The position numbers and the translations under genes were made by a program. The notes beneath the pieces were generated by a model that was given only the letters and a program-made list of their open reading frames with translations, did no database searches and was not told the origin of the DNA. Of a stretch of 64,000 bases of DNA, positions 8,434 through 17,919 are shown piece by piece; position 1 is the first letter of the stretch, and every line of letters starts with the position of its first letter. This DNA is from Desulfurococcus sp038881575 (lineage in GTDB: Archaea; Thermoproteota; Thermoprotei_A; Sulfolobales; Desulfurococcaceae): NCBI RefSeq assembly GCF_038881575.1, contig NZ_JAVZPN010000001.1, positions 271,749 to 335,748 of the forward strand, given 5' to 3'.

Positions 8434-8991
8434 ATGCCGTTCAAATCATTTAAACAATTAGACATACCTGGTGTTATTTTAATAGAGTATGCTGTGTTCC
8501 CTGATCAAAGAGGGTTATTTGCAGAACTCTACAAGAGAACAGATTTTCTATCTAGTGGAATTCCATATGATTATGTCCAAGTAAATCTAAGCTTCTCTAG
8601 GAAGAATGTTGTTAGGGGTCTTCACTACCAGCTTAAGCCTGCTGAGCAGGGTAAGCTTGTCTATGTTATCAACGGTAGAGTATATGATGTTGCTGTCGAT
8701 ATAAGGAAGGGTTCTCCATGGTTCGGAAAATACGTTGGCATCGTTCTAGAGCCTGGCAAAGCCCTCTGGATCCCACCTGGATTCGCTCATGGTTTCCAGG
8801 CTCTAGAAGATACATATTTCCTGTATCTAGTGACCAAGGAATACAATCCACAACTAGAGAGATGCATAAAGTGGAGCGATCCAGAGATAGGTGTTTCATG
8901 GCCCATCAAAGAAGGTGTCATACTTAGTGGGAAAGATGAGAAATGCCCGCCACTGAGAGAAGCTGAGACGAATTTTGACTACCCGGTATAA
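8434..8991 (+). CDS. rfbC: dTDP-4-dehydrorhamnose 3,5-epimerase
   Basis: The 185-residue protein is a cupin-fold epimerase. RGLHYQ (61-66) carries the catalytic histidine of the family, followed by GRVYDVAVDIRKGS and WIPPGFAHGF (112-121), all standard RfbC landmarks. It follows rfbD by 4 bases and ends the operon, so the four enzymes for dTDP-L-rhamnose are all present and apparently intact, although downstream DNA is decayed. Confidence 0.92.
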   Translation: MPFKSFKQLDIPGVILIEYAVFPDQRGLFAELYKRTDFLSSGIPYDYVQVNLSFSRKNVVRGLHYQLKPAEQGKLVYVINGRVYDVAVDIRKGSPWFGKYVGIVLEPGKALWIPPGFAHGFQALEDTYFLYLVTKEYNPQLERCIKWSDPEIGVSWPIKEGVILSGKDEKCPPLREAETNFDYPV

Positions 8992-9021
8992 ACAATGCTA
9001 CAGGTTCAAGGATTGCAGAGT

Positions 9022-9092
9022 ATGTGGCCAGAGATATCGATTATTTGGTTTAACCATAACTCTATGAAGATTACCGACACTGTGTTAGAGTC
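9022..9092 (+). pseudogene. 5' fragment of a GT2 gene (residues 1-24)
   Basis: ATG TGG CCA opens a reading frame nearly identical in sense to the start of the GT2 at 4324 (MWPEISIIWFNHNS against MWPRISIIWLNYNS). It runs to VLES and then loses homology and stops. The missing body, beginning at exactly the next residues, lies inverted at 9375-9972. Confidence 0.65.
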
Positions 9093-9374
9093 TCCAAATT
9101 TATGAATGTTCCATATCTCTTGGAGACTCTTTTCGTGTGTTATATGCTATCATGTATAGCCTTTAGATATGTTTTGGATGAACCATATCTTAGTGTTGTT
9201 CTTCCTGCAACCCATTTTATTCTATGTAGTAAAGCATATGCTTTGTACCTGGTATTGGAAATTAGTATAGTTGTTATTCCATTTTCTTAGCATTAGATAT
9301 GAACCTGGACTATTCATTTGCCTAAATGTGGGGCTTCTTCTGTGAAGAGTTACTGGATGCAGTATAGAGATTTA
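9093..9374. other. decayed intergenic DNA, possible sulfotransferase-like scrap
   Basis: No intact gene is visible. A 62-codon hydrophobic open frame (9102-9290, plus) has no recognisable relatives and no clear SD. From 9306 the plus strand reads WTIHLPKCGASSVKSYW, which resembles the phosphosulfate-binding start of sulfotransferases (usually HIPKTGGTS), but it is isolated. Both readings are weak. Confidence 0.2.
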
Positions 9375-9972
9375 TTTATATCCGCAACTCCGCATCATTA
9401 ACCCTAATATGTTGCCATCACCTAGGCAAAAACTCATCTATAAACATCTTATTCCCAATTTTTCTTTCAACGCAGTTAATTATCGCTTCAATTGAATAGA
9501 GGGCGTATGCGCCATCTGCATAGGATAATGTAAAAAGGTTTCTTGATGATCCATGGATATATTTCTCCATTCCCTGTTAGATGCGTCGTCAACAACTCAT
9601 CAACGAATTCTCCAGCAGTGTCTATGCGTTTTCATCATAATCCAGTATAACTCTGTTTAGTCCTCCTATACCCCATTGAATTTCTCTGCATAGTCCACCA
9701 AGTCCTTTAAACTGTTTCGCATTGGTATAGCATCATTGTTTACCAACAAAACATATTTTGATTCCTTATCTCTTTCTCTATAGCCTACGTTGCATCCTCC
9801 TGTAAAGCCGAGATTATCATCAAGCCTAATAATCTTTTTCCTTGAACCGCTTGTCTTATCGAGGAATTCCCTGATTTTCTCGAAGCTTTCCATCTGTAGA
9901 GCCATTATCAACAACTATAAGCTCATACCTATCATTTGGATAGTCTAGATCCGCGATGGCTCTAAGAGACCA
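9375..9972 (-). pseudogene. body of an inverted, frameshifted GT2 gene
   Basis: On the minus strand SLRAIADLDYPNDRYELIV, VVDNGSTDG, NLGFTGGCN and LVNNDAIP line up with residues 24-105 of the GT2 at 4324. Later pieces (SYADGAYALYS, MFIDE, LGLMMRSCGY) match residues 175-225 in shifting frames. At least four frameshifts or stops interrupt it, and homology ends near 9375. It starts where the plus-strand fragment 9022-9092 ends, so an inversion of about 0.9 kb probably split one gene. Confidence 0.7.
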
Positions 9973-10165
9973 TATCCATCCTACTCCATCTCTGTGGACT
10001 ATTAGTGTAGCTCCAATTGCAGTCGTTCCAGCTTTTGATAGCATGAGGTATTCTGCATAGGGTGGACGTAGGTAGAATGAAGCTCTCCAAAAGGATGTTT
10101 CTAAGCTTCTGCCTTGTGCATTTCAATAGTGAGCTTTTCAGCACCAATACCTAATCTTATGCAAA
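9973..10165 (-). pseudogene. internally deleted GT4 glycosyltransferase relic
   Basis: The minus strand reads LGIGAEKLTIEMHKA (10120-10165), like the N-terminus of the GT4 at 13884 (GGGAEKLAIEMHRA). After a stop it continues FYLRPPYAEYLMLSKAGTTA and IVHRDGVGW, matching the C-terminal donor-binding region of the same family. The middle 250 residues are missing, and the relic runs directly into the GT2 body. From 10166 to 10455 I see no convincing gene. Confidence 0.6.
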
Positions 10166-10455
10166 GGGTGCATTATCGATATCTTCAGGCGTAACCTATG
10201 TACTCTTATAACTAATGATTTTTAAAGAACAATAATGCATTCATTTCAGATCAAAGCAGAAAATCCCTGAAATGCCCTGTTTAAACCCAGACTCCATGAG
10301 ACCTTGCTTAGTAGCTAAAATAACCTATACGAAGAGGCATTCATGTTCATAAAACACTATGTGATCAATACGCTATACGTAGCTTTAAAGCAAAACGGGT
10401 TATAATATTCAGAGGAAAGAGCCACTGGACAGAGATCTAGACTGTGGTGGTATAT

Positions 10456-11727
10456 ATGGATAAACCACGCTTAGTCTGCGTGTCGATGCCAACACCGCAT
10501 AGTGGTGGTGGTGGTTTAAGGGCTTTAAGATCTTTAAAAGAATACTCTAAATATTTCGAAACATATTTGTTTCCTCTTTTCACACTCAGAGAGCGAAGAT
10601 ATATCGATGTTGTAAAAGAGTTGCAAAGTACTGGCGTGAAAATATCCGGCTACATTAATCCATCTGCTCTTCTCTATGGGATTAAACTTACTAGGAAGAT
10701 CCTTTATCTCTTTCCAAGACTACTTAGACCCCATATTGGAGCTGTAAATTTTAAAGGTGTAGTAGCTCTTCATGAGGGCTTGGACGCTATTTTCATCGGG
10801 AATATTCTAGGCGATTATTTCAATATTCCAAAGATCGCACTACTGCAACTTCCTCCTTTTTATAGTTCTAAGGATAGAGTACGTAATATCTTAAGGGCAG
10901 CTATGAGGTGGCGAAAACTTATAGCAGGGAACTCACTGCACGAGAAGATCTCTAATATGGAATCAATAGTGAGATTCAATACCTATTACGGGTTGACCTC
11001 TAGGAGATTGAGAAGACTTCTAGGAAAATACGATGTAATTATTACAGTCTCAAAATCTATTCCAATGGAAATGGGTGATGAATGGTTAGATAGGGTCGTC
11101 TCCCTTGATCCCGGGGTTTCCCTGGATGAAGACGATTTGAGGACTATTATTAGCCTGAGATCCAGCGTCAGGAGAAAAGCGAATTACTTAATTTTTGGAG
11201 GCAGACCTGTCTACGAGAAGGGCTTTATAGACGCTTTAATAGCGTTTAAATCAATTTCTAGACACCATAGCGATTTAAAACTTATTGTAACAGGTTACCC
11301 CAGGGGTATCCCGATTCAAAGACTGAGAAGAGCCTGTAGGAAACTTGGAGTCGAAGACAAAGTTTTATTTACGGGTTTCTTGGCGAGAGAAAGAAGATTT
11401 GAACTGGTTGCAAAGGCAAGATTGATGCTCTACCCCAGCTACATGGACGCTTTTCCCTATGCAGTTCTAGAATCCCTTTACCTCGGGACACCTGTTGTAG
11501 GATACAGTATACCTGCTCTGGACATCTACTACGGAAAGCATCCAAGCGTAAAGCTCGTCAGCGAAGGAGATATTGAGGCATTAACCATTGAAGCATTAAA
11601 TATGCTTGAAAAAACTGGTGAATTCATAGAACCACCTAAAATACGGAGTTGGAGAGAAATAATGGATGAAGAAGTCTCACTTATCAAGAAAACTATAGAG
11701 AAGCTTTCGGGTCTTCGAGAGCCCTAG
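10456..11727 (+). CDS. GT4-type (GT-B fold) glycosyltransferase
   Basis: The 423-residue protein has the GT-B two-domain layout. The C-terminal half shows FGGRPVYEKGFIDALIAF, VLFTGFLARERR and YPSYMDAFPYAVLESLYLGTPVVGY, the nucleotide-sugar site of family 4. The usual E of the EX7E motif is D here (MDAFPYAVLE), a conservative change. The N-terminal SGGGGLRALR loop is typical for acceptor-side binding. ATG at 10456 is preferred over GTG at 10444, because GGTGG lies 6-10 bases before it. It stands alone between relics and is AT-rich, like the second GT4 at 13884. It probably adds a sugar to a cell-surface glycan. Confidence 0.8.
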   Translation: MDKPRLVCVSMPTPHSGGGGLRALRSLKEYSKYFETYLFPLFTLRERRYIDVVKELQSTGVKISGYINPSALLYGIKLTRKILYLFPRLLRPHIGAVNFKGVVALHEGLDAIFIGNILGDYFNIPKIALLQLPPFYSSKDRVRNILRAAMRWRKLIAGNSLHEKISNMESIVRFNTYYGLTSRRLRRLLGKYDVIITVSKSIPMEMGDEWLDRVVSLDPGVSLDEDDLRTIISLRSSVRRKANYLIFGGRPVYEKGFIDALIAFKSISRHHSDLKLIVTGYPRGIPIQRLRRACRKLGVEDKVLFTGFLARERRFELVAKARLMLYPSYMDAFPYAVLESLYLGTPVVGYSIPALDIYYGKHPSVKLVSEGDIEALTIEALNMLEKTGEFIEPPKIRSWREIMDEEVSLIKKTIEKLSGLREP

Positions 11728-11733
11728 CATTAT

Positions 11734-12676
11734 TTAACGTAGAAGTCTCAGGATCTCCTCCACGAGGAATTCGGCTCCATCGGGGTACACTGGTGGTTTA
11801 CGGTTCCTAGCTTCCTCGAGTACTCTTATCGCGGGGTTTTGATTAATACCGCGTTTAATTTCTCAGCTAGTACTTCAGCGTCTTAGTGCAGCGTTTAAAG
11901 TCGTTTTACCGTAGTGCGATATCACTAGGCTTACACCTGCTATATACTTGTTGAAATCGAATACCATGTCGAACACGATCCATTCATTTCCCATGTATTT
12001 ACGTGGATCACAGTGTCTATCTGTCTCTGGCCTCTTCCCCCGCCCTGAAGGGTGGTTCACCGGTTCCCCGCATCTATTCCAGGTTTACACCTGTAAAACA
12101 ACCATGTCTAACTTCATTATCATATATGATATCAAATAATTTGCAGAAACCATATATGTTCCACCAGTAACAACTATATACCCCTCATCTCTGTTCTCGT
12201 ACTCAGGTAGCTCGTAGAATGGCCCATATACCTTGCCATCTGGGCGGGGTCTCTTCTGCTCAGGCCGCTGAAGAACAGTGATATTACTAATTGGTTTAAG
12301 CCACTTAGCAGTCAGGCCCGGCTTAGTAAACCTTTTTCCACCCTCGAGGTTATATATCTTTGAACCCTTAATCTTAGCAGCAAGCACTGGCGCCGCACAG
12401 TGATTACTCCCAGTGCTACGAAGACCTCCCCACCTGGAACCCTAATTAAACTCTCAAGGAAAGCCCTAGGCAACAATAGAGCCAGCTTAGCAAAACTCTC
12501 ATTGGCTCTCTCGGCTTAGTTGTTTCAACCACGCAACCGTACTTCTCCAATCTTCTGCGATTAAGCCAGTCACCCTTGGAAACAATGAAGAGCATCTCAG
12601 CTTTACCCTCTAATCTCTGTGCAAGGCTAACTGCAAACCCCATGTGTTCTCCACCGCCAGCGGCAATTACGATCAC
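11734..12676 (-). pseudogene. Alg14-Alg13-type glycosyltransferase fusion, inactivated
   Basis: Pieces in three frames reconstruct one gene. VIVIAAGGGEHMGFAVSLAQ and IVSKGDWLNRRR form an Alg14-like N-terminus. NHCAAPVLAAK, RFTKPGLTAKWL, KVYGPFYELPEY and YIVVTGGTY continue it. NEWIVFDMVFDF and AGVSLVISHYGKTTLNAAL form the Alg13-like sugar-binding end, then EEARNRKPPVYPDG closes before a stop at 11734. Frameshifts lie near 12450, 12390 and 11870, and a tnpB-like tail (12030-12094) interrupts the Alg13 part. A working copy would add a sugar to a lipid-linked intermediate. Confidence 0.75.
12030..12094 (-). mobile_element. IS605-like tnpB 3' tail inside the Alg13/14 relic
   Basis: The minus strand reads GGTGTAAACCTGGAATAG, then GAACCACCCTTCAGGGCGGG and GAAGAGGCCAG. 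It matches the tail in the mini-element at 44580-44645 (GTAAACCTGGAACAGATGC, then GAACCACCCCTT) at most positions. In translation it is GVNLE-stop-MRGTGEPPFRAG. It sits where the Alg13 domain should be continuous, so an insertion followed by deletion is the simplest reading. Confidence 0.6.
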
Positions 12677-12894
12677 TGATCTCTCACCATTGAAATACTC
12701 TTCAACTATAGCTATATATTAAGGCACAAACATGAATATCGAGAGTACTGTGGTGAGTTAAGCTTCTGACTACATATGATTTAACATTAATTATACGTGG
12801 TCTGAATAAAATTCATTTAAAGAGGACAAGTTTCTTAGATAAATAACGCGTGTATATCAAACTACACATTTTCAGCTTCAAAGCGAAGAAGGAG

Positions 12895-13762
12895 ATGATA
12901 ACTGAGAATATGCATCTATGGAACTGTTTTCAACAATGTCCAATACTTCGAGGAATCTATTAAATCGGTGTTTAACCCCAACTACGATATAATCATAGTA
13001 GATTCTTGTTCAACTAATGGAACATGGGGGAAGTTGTTAGAGCTTAGAAAAGAGTACAATTTAACCCTATAATATAGATATAAATCTTCAAGAAGATTAG
13101 GGAGATACATAGCCTTGTATGAATGCTTAGAAGGCTCCGTAACAGCGTATTTCGACCTCGACACAATATACTCGGTTGCTTTCCACAGAATAATCGAGTA
13201 TGCAGAAAACATAAACCCTATATATGCACACTACACCCTAGTAGGAAAAAGAAAATTCATTCTATCTAAGGGTGGTCGGAAAGATCTTGTAATGGAAGAG
13301 AACCTAGACTTCTGTATTAGAGTGGTTTAAAGTAGCTTTTCCCATACCTACAGGCTTAAATGTTGTTGTGAGACGTCAATCTCACACATTAGAAAAGAGA
13401 TATACCAAAGAACTACTAGAGTACGTAAAAAGGGTTATAAAAGGACACTTAGATTTCTACTATTCCATTGGATATATTCCACCACAATTTTTCATTCTTA
13501 AAGTTAAAAGAGGCATATTACTATCGTCAATGCTTACCTACTTCTACTTTATCAAGGGGTCAAATCGCTATCATGTTTTTCAAAAACTTCTCGAATCAAG
13601 CCGAATTTGAAACAATGGTTCTCTCAAAGATGAGAAATCCCCCGCGAAATAGGCATCGATGATGCATTGTTCAATATCGGTGTAACCTCTGAAACAATAA
13701 AGATGCTGGGGAGAGTTAAAGAAATCGATAAAATTGTTTTAAATAAAGTTGGAAATGTCTAA
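12895..13762 (+). pseudogene. GT2-like glycosyltransferase relic
   Basis: Reading across frames gives YGTVFNNVQYFEESIKSV and YDIIIVDSCSTNGTW (GT2 start), then GRYIALYECLEGSVTAYFD with a DxD-like FDLD. Further on come VVRRQSHTLEKRYTKELLE, GYIPPQFFILKVKRG and finally IGIDDALFNIGVTSETIKML before a stop at 13760. At least four frameshifts or stops separate the blocks, so it cannot be functional. The lines of decay match those of the neighbouring relics. Confidence 0.65.
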
Positions 13763-13883
13763 ATGTCTATAGGATATCGCGCAAGGTATCATCACCAAAA
13801 ATAGCATATTTTAAAAGTGTAAACGTTATTCCATATGCTCAATATTTGTTTACCAAGATAGAATCAACAAATGAGGTGGAAAC

Positions 13884-15023
13884 TTGAAGATCTTGATACT
13901 TCACCCGCTTTTAGAAATTGGTGGAGGTGCTGAGAAACTAGCTATAGAGATGCACAGGGCCTTACTAGAATTAGGGTTCGATAGTGAAATTGTGACTTTT
14001 AACTTCGACGTGGAAAGAGCCGAGGAAGCCGTTAAACTTCTATCTCCTGACTTCTCTCCTCGTATCGTTAATGTTTCCTCGTGGCTTCTACGCGTTACAG
14101 ACTCCACTCTCAGAGCAGTATCTAGAAATAGAATGACTAAGTTAAGAAGAGCACTTTTAACAGGCTTCTTGATAGATAGTATAATGAAAAACAAGGATGA
14201 CATATTGATTGATACTTCATCTCATATACCCACTAATACTCACATAGCCTACGTCCACGTCCCTCTTGTAATGCCTAGTGGTAGAAGTGGAGTTGTCTGG
14301 AGGACCTACGAAGCCTTTCTTAGGAAAATTGCCGATTCTCTAACAGGTAATCCAAGGCTTGTGTTAACGAATAGTTCATGGACTAAGCGTGTTTTCATGA
14401 AGGTGTATGGTTCAAGGTTTAGAGTCGAAGTTCTACATCCACCGGTGGATGTTGAATACTTCGAGTCGACGAACGACTTAAGGGAGAAAATGATTATCAC
14501 GGTTTCAAGATTTAGTCCTGAGAAGAAGCTTGAAGAGATCCTTAAAGTAGCTGTTGAGCTAAAGGATTACCAGTTCTATATTGTAGGTTCAGCAACGAAG
14601 GAAGGCTTTAAGTTAGCATCTCAGCTCGCTGAAAAAGCTGAAATTATGGGACTTGGCAACGTTTACATAATCACGAACATTTCCAGGGAAAAACTCAGAG
14701 AACTGTTCCATAGAGCCTTATTCTACCTTCATCCACCTTATCCAGAACACTTTGGATTATCGGTGGCTGAAGCCATTGCTGCAGGAGCAATACCTATCGT
14801 GTATAAGGATGGAGGTGCATGGACCGATATCGTTTCCCATATAGACCCGGCTCTCGGATATTATAGTGTATCAGAGATCTCGGGCATAGTCAGACGTATT
14901 GAGAAAAATGAGGCACTCGTGAAAACCATTCGTGAAAAAGGCCTAGAAGTAGTAAAATCATTCACTTTCGAAGCCTTCAAGAACAAGCTTAAGCAATTTC
15001 TACACATTTGTTGTCTACAATAG
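13884..15023 (+). CDS. GT4-type glycosyltransferase
   Basis: The 379-residue protein starts at TTG after GAGGTGG. The N-terminal LHPLLEIGGGAEKLAIEMHRAL is the acceptor-domain loop of family 4. SRFSPEKKLEEIL opens the second domain, and HPPYPEHFGLSVAEAIAAGAIPIV carries the EX7E pair that contacts the nucleotide sugar. Similar layout occurs in Alg11/Alg2-type and archaeal N-glycan transferases. It is AT-rich and monocistronic. A fragmentary relative is at 9973-10165. The C-terminus ends in an unusual CCLQ, so the last residues may be altered. Confidence 0.8.
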   Translation: MKILILHPLLEIGGGAEKLAIEMHRALLELGFDSEIVTFNFDVERAEEAVKLLSPDFSPRIVNVSSWLLRVTDSTLRAVSRNRMTKLRRALLTGFLIDSIMKNKDDILIDTSSHIPTNTHIAYVHVPLVMPSGRSGVVWRTYEAFLRKIADSLTGNPRLVLTNSSWTKRVFMKVYGSRFRVEVLHPPVDVEYFESTNDLREKMIITVSRFSPEKKLEEILKVAVELKDYQFYIVGSATKEGFKLASQLAEKAEIMGLGNVYIITNISREKLRELFHRALFYLHPPYPEHFGLSVAEAIAAGAIPIVYKDGGAWTDIVSHIDPALGYYSVSEISGIVRRIEKNEALVKTIREKGLEVVKSFTFEAFKNKLKQFLHICCLQ

Positions 15024-15230
15024 CTCATTTTTAATACATCAAATATGTAAGCAAGGATTATAACTGTGTAATGGTGTTTAACGCTACGGTATACTTGAAG
15101 CTTTATCAAGGAGAGGTCACAGTTCAGTCAGCGAGTTAATGAAGAGACGCAGAGATTTAGTTAAGAGACACTAGTAGATATCGAAGAATTATGTGAATAA
15201 TGCTGGCCCTGGTGTTAATGTGTACTGATC

Positions 15231-15470
15231 TTAACGAATGAGGATAAAAAGACTATGTTCCTTCTCGCGATTTTCTTTATTTCCAACACGAAATTGATTT
15301 TTCAATATGTTTTTCTTGAAGTTGTCGTAGTTGATTGTTTTAGACACCTTGCTACGCTTATTTCTTAGATTTCTATATAGCTCTGGGTTTTCACCTAATT
15401 ATCTCTATGATGCTTAATGCTTCCTTTATCGCGCTATAGCTATAAAGAGAGGGACTTTGCTTACTCCTAT
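15231..15470 (-). pseudogene. short unrecognised coding relic
   Basis: The 15024-15551 gap has no intact gene. On its minus strand SPSLYSYSAIKEALSIIEI changes frame near 15395 and continues ENPELYRNLRNKRSKVSKT and NQFRVGNKENREKEHS to a stop at 15231. The protein-like composition suggests a small charged protein broken by one frameshift. No family is recognised. Confidence 0.25.
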
Positions 15471-15551
15471 TCTTTTTGCCTATTAATTAATATGGTGTTT
15501 TTACGTATCGATCGTTTCCTAGCTTCACGGGTATTCAAGTCTTATTTCTAT

Positions 15552-16217
15552 TTATTGTTTTAATGCCTGTGACTCTATTTCTCCATTCTTTATCTCTATA
15601 ATTTTTGTTGCAATGTTCGCTAGCTCTTTGTACATGTAGTGAGTGGCTATGAGGACTAGGGTTTTTTCACTGCGTGCTAGGTTTACAATGTCTTCTATTA
15701 GAAGCTTTGTTCTATGGGAATCCAGGTATGTGAAGGGCTCGTCTAATACCAGCATTTTTGGTTTTATTGCGAAGGCTCTTACGATTGTAACGGCCTTGGA
15801 TTCTCCGGCGCTCAGCTTGTTGGCGGGTTTTTTCTCTAGTTGTTTCAACCCGTATCTATTGATGTAGTATTCAAGGATATTATCGTTAACTCTTTTTCTA
15901 AGTCTCAAGCCAAGCTCTACATTGTATCTTACAGAGCCCCTGACAAGTATTGGTTTATCATGTACATATGCGATGAGGCTTCTAATATTATTTCTCTCTT
16001 CTTCCTTCAAGCCCCAGTAGTCTTTGCCGTCTATTAGAATTCTCCCTTTAGATGGCTTTACTATGAGGGAGATTATCTTGAGAAGCGTTGTTTTACCGAC
16101 TCCGTTGGGCCCTAACACAAGGTATATTCCTGGTTCTATGAAAGATAAATTAATGTTTTTTAATACATATTTTTGAGCATCATAGCTATGCCAAATGTTC
16201 TCCAGCACTATCTTCAT
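15552..16217 (-). CDS. tupC: tungstate ABC transporter, ATP-binding subunit
   Basis: The 221-residue ATPase has Walker A GPNGVGKTT, signature LSAGESKAV, Walker B MLVLDEPFTYLD and the switch histidine in IATHYMY. It lacks any extra regulatory domain. Its start overlaps the permease gene by 4 bases. With the permease and the binding protein it forms a complete Tup-type importer. Tungstate feeds the tungstopterin oxidoreductases common in hyperthermophiles. Substrate choice between tungstate and molybdate rests on the binding protein. Confidence 0.82.
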   Translation of the reverse strand: MKIVLENIWHSYDAQKYVLKNINLSFIEPGIYLVLGPNGVGKTTLLKIISLIVKPSKGRILIDGKDYWGLKEEERNNIRSLIAYVHDKPILVRGSVRYNVELGLRLRKRVNDNILEYYINRYGLKQLEKKPANKLSAGESKAVTIVRAFAIKPKMLVLDEPFTYLDSHRTKLLIEDIVNLARSEKTLVLIATHYMYKELANIATKIIEIKNGEIESQALKQ

Positions 16218-16852
16218 GCTACATACCTGCTGATGATCTTTACCAATAAGATTATTGAGAGAGTTATAGCGATAAGTATTAAGCCTATTGTGAGAGCATA
16301 CTCGTAGTTTCCTATAGATGCCTGGATAGCTATAGCTGTTGTTAAAACATTTGTAGCCCCCTCTATGCCGCCGCCAACGATTAAAGCTACTCCGAGTTCT
16401 CCAATAGCCCTGGAGAACGCTGTTAGATAAGATGATACCAGGGCAGGCGTTAATTCTCTTAAAAGCAACCTGGGAACATGGTTTTCCGGAGCACCAAGAG
16501 ATAAAACGAGCTCCCTAATGCTCTCTCTCAAGCCGTAGACATGTCTAAATATCGTTGTAAACGCGATGGGTAATGCAACTATGAATTCACCTATAATGAT
16601 AGCCTGCAACGTGTAGAGAAGCCTGAGGAAGCCCAGGGGTCCACCGGGATATAGAAGCATGTATACAATGAGCCCCACAGCTGTTGTCGGGACTCCAACC
16701 AAGGCTTCGAAAACACCGAGAATCATCTCGGCTTTTTCCCTGCTCAACCTGGAGAACACTAGGCTGAGAAACACCGCGGATGCAAAGGCTAGAAGCGATG
16801 CTATGGAAGACACATAGAGACTTCTAAGAGTTATTAGAAAAAACGACTCCAT
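16214..16852 (-). CDS. tupB: tungstate ABC transporter, permease subunit
   Basis: The 212-residue integral membrane protein has about six hydrophobic segments. The cytoplasmic loop RELVLSLGAPENHVPRLLLRELTP is the EAA-type coupling motif that docks onto the ATPase, and ALIVGGGIEGATNVLTTAI near the C-terminus is typical of TupB. It overlaps tupC by 4 bases and follows tupA by about 20, so the three genes form one minus-strand operon. Confidence 0.82.
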   Translation of the reverse strand: MESFFLITLRSLYVSSIASLLAFASAVFLSLVFSRLSREKAEMILGVFEALVGVPTTAVGLIVYMLLYPGGPLGFLRLLYTLQAIIIGEFIVALPIAFTTIFRHVYGLRESIRELVLSLGAPENHVPRLLLRELTPALVSSYLTAFSRAIGELGVALIVGGGIEGATNVLTTAIAIQASIGNYEYALTIGLILIAITLSIILLVKIISRYVA

Positions 16853-16872
16853 GGTTTAAACCCCTAGGTGTT

Positions 16873-17790
16873 TTATCCAAGCTTAGTTAATTCTTCCCAT
16901 GCACTTAGTATTAAGGTTTCATTACCTCTAACAGGCTCTACCAAGCCTTTATATTTTGACGCCAAGAGATCCTGGCCTTTACTCATTATATAGTCCCTCA
17001 GCTTATACGCTATATACAGTGTGAATGGATCATCGCATGCAGGCGCTTTTGAGAAGTACATTGAATACACGTTAATTAGGTATAGAGGATCTTTCTTCAA
17101 TACAACGAGATTGTTTACCTTGCCGTTGTTAACGAGATTTATATAGCTTCCTACATCTGTAAGCGTATAGGCTTTAAGGTTATCAGCCATTAAAAGCGTC
17201 TGCGCCATCCCCTGCCCGCTCTTCAAATACCATTGTTTTCCCTCCGGATTAAGCTTGGTGAGATTCCATATCTGTAGCTCTCTGACATTTGTACCCGACA
17301 TATCCCCTCTGCTAACAAATTTCGCTAAGCCGTTTTCACCAGCGTTGTATATCCTCTTAAAGGCCTCGAGGGAGTTAGAAGCCCCACTCACGTTTGCTGG
17401 ATCATCGGATGGGCCGACAATAATGAACTCATTGTATCCAAAAACAGCGAGTCTTTCTATTTTCCCTTGATTCATGTATTGAAGCTCGAGGACAGGTGCA
17501 TGTACAAACCCTATGCATGCAGAGCCATCTGCTAAAAGCCTTAAGGCCTCCCCAGTGCCTTTTGCAAGGACATCGAATTTTATATTCATACGCGTTGAAT
17601 TATTGAAGTCATTGAAGAAGTCGTTGAGCACGCCGATTTGATATAGAGACGTCGTTGTCGCCACTATCACAGTGCTATGCTGAGGAGCAACAGTGGTTTT
17701 TTCTCCATAGTATCTCCCCATATAGTAGCCCAATAGACCTACCGCGATCAATGCAACGGCGAAGACCGCGTATAATAGGGTTCTTCTCAC
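16873..17790 (-). CDS. tupA: tungstate-binding lipoprotein-like subunit
   Basis: The 305-residue extracellular binding protein has an N-terminal membrane segment (residues 5-24) but no lipobox cysteine, so it is probably membrane-anchored. TupA landmarks are IVATTTSLYQIGVLN, ISRGD-like FVSRGDMSGTNVRE, WYLKSGQGMAQTL and AYTLTDVGSY. The TTTS and RGDxSGT motifs contact the oxyanion in the family. GTG at 17790 has a GGTGGGG SD. It is the first gene of the operon. Confidence 0.85.
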   Translation of the reverse strand: MRRTLLYAVFAVALIAVGLLGYYMGRYYGEKTTVAPQHSTVIVATTTSLYQIGVLNDFFNDFNNSTRMNIKFDVLAKGTGEALRLLADGSACIGFVHAPVLELQYMNQGKIERLAVFGYNEFIIVGPSDDPANVSGASNSLEAFKRIYNAGENGLAKFVSRGDMSGTNVRELQIWNLTKLNPEGKQWYLKSGQGMAQTLLMADNLKAYTLTDVGSYINLVNNGKVNNLVVLKKDPLYLINVYSMYFSKAPACDDPFTLYIAYKLRDYIMSKGQDLLASKYKGLVEPVRGNETLILSAWEELTKLG

Positions 17791-17919
17791 AGATCCCCAC
17801 CATCAGAAAATATATCACGGATGAAATTAAAAGCGCATCATGAGTCTTAGATGACGACTTTGCGAAGAAGCCCATCACAGCTTGATTACTTCTCTATTTT
17901 TCCCGGAGCTCTATAGCCT

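Noticed and set aside
9102..9290. 62-codon hydrophobic open frame
   Set aside because: No SD, no recognisable family and placement in decayed DNA; left as part of a low-confidence region.
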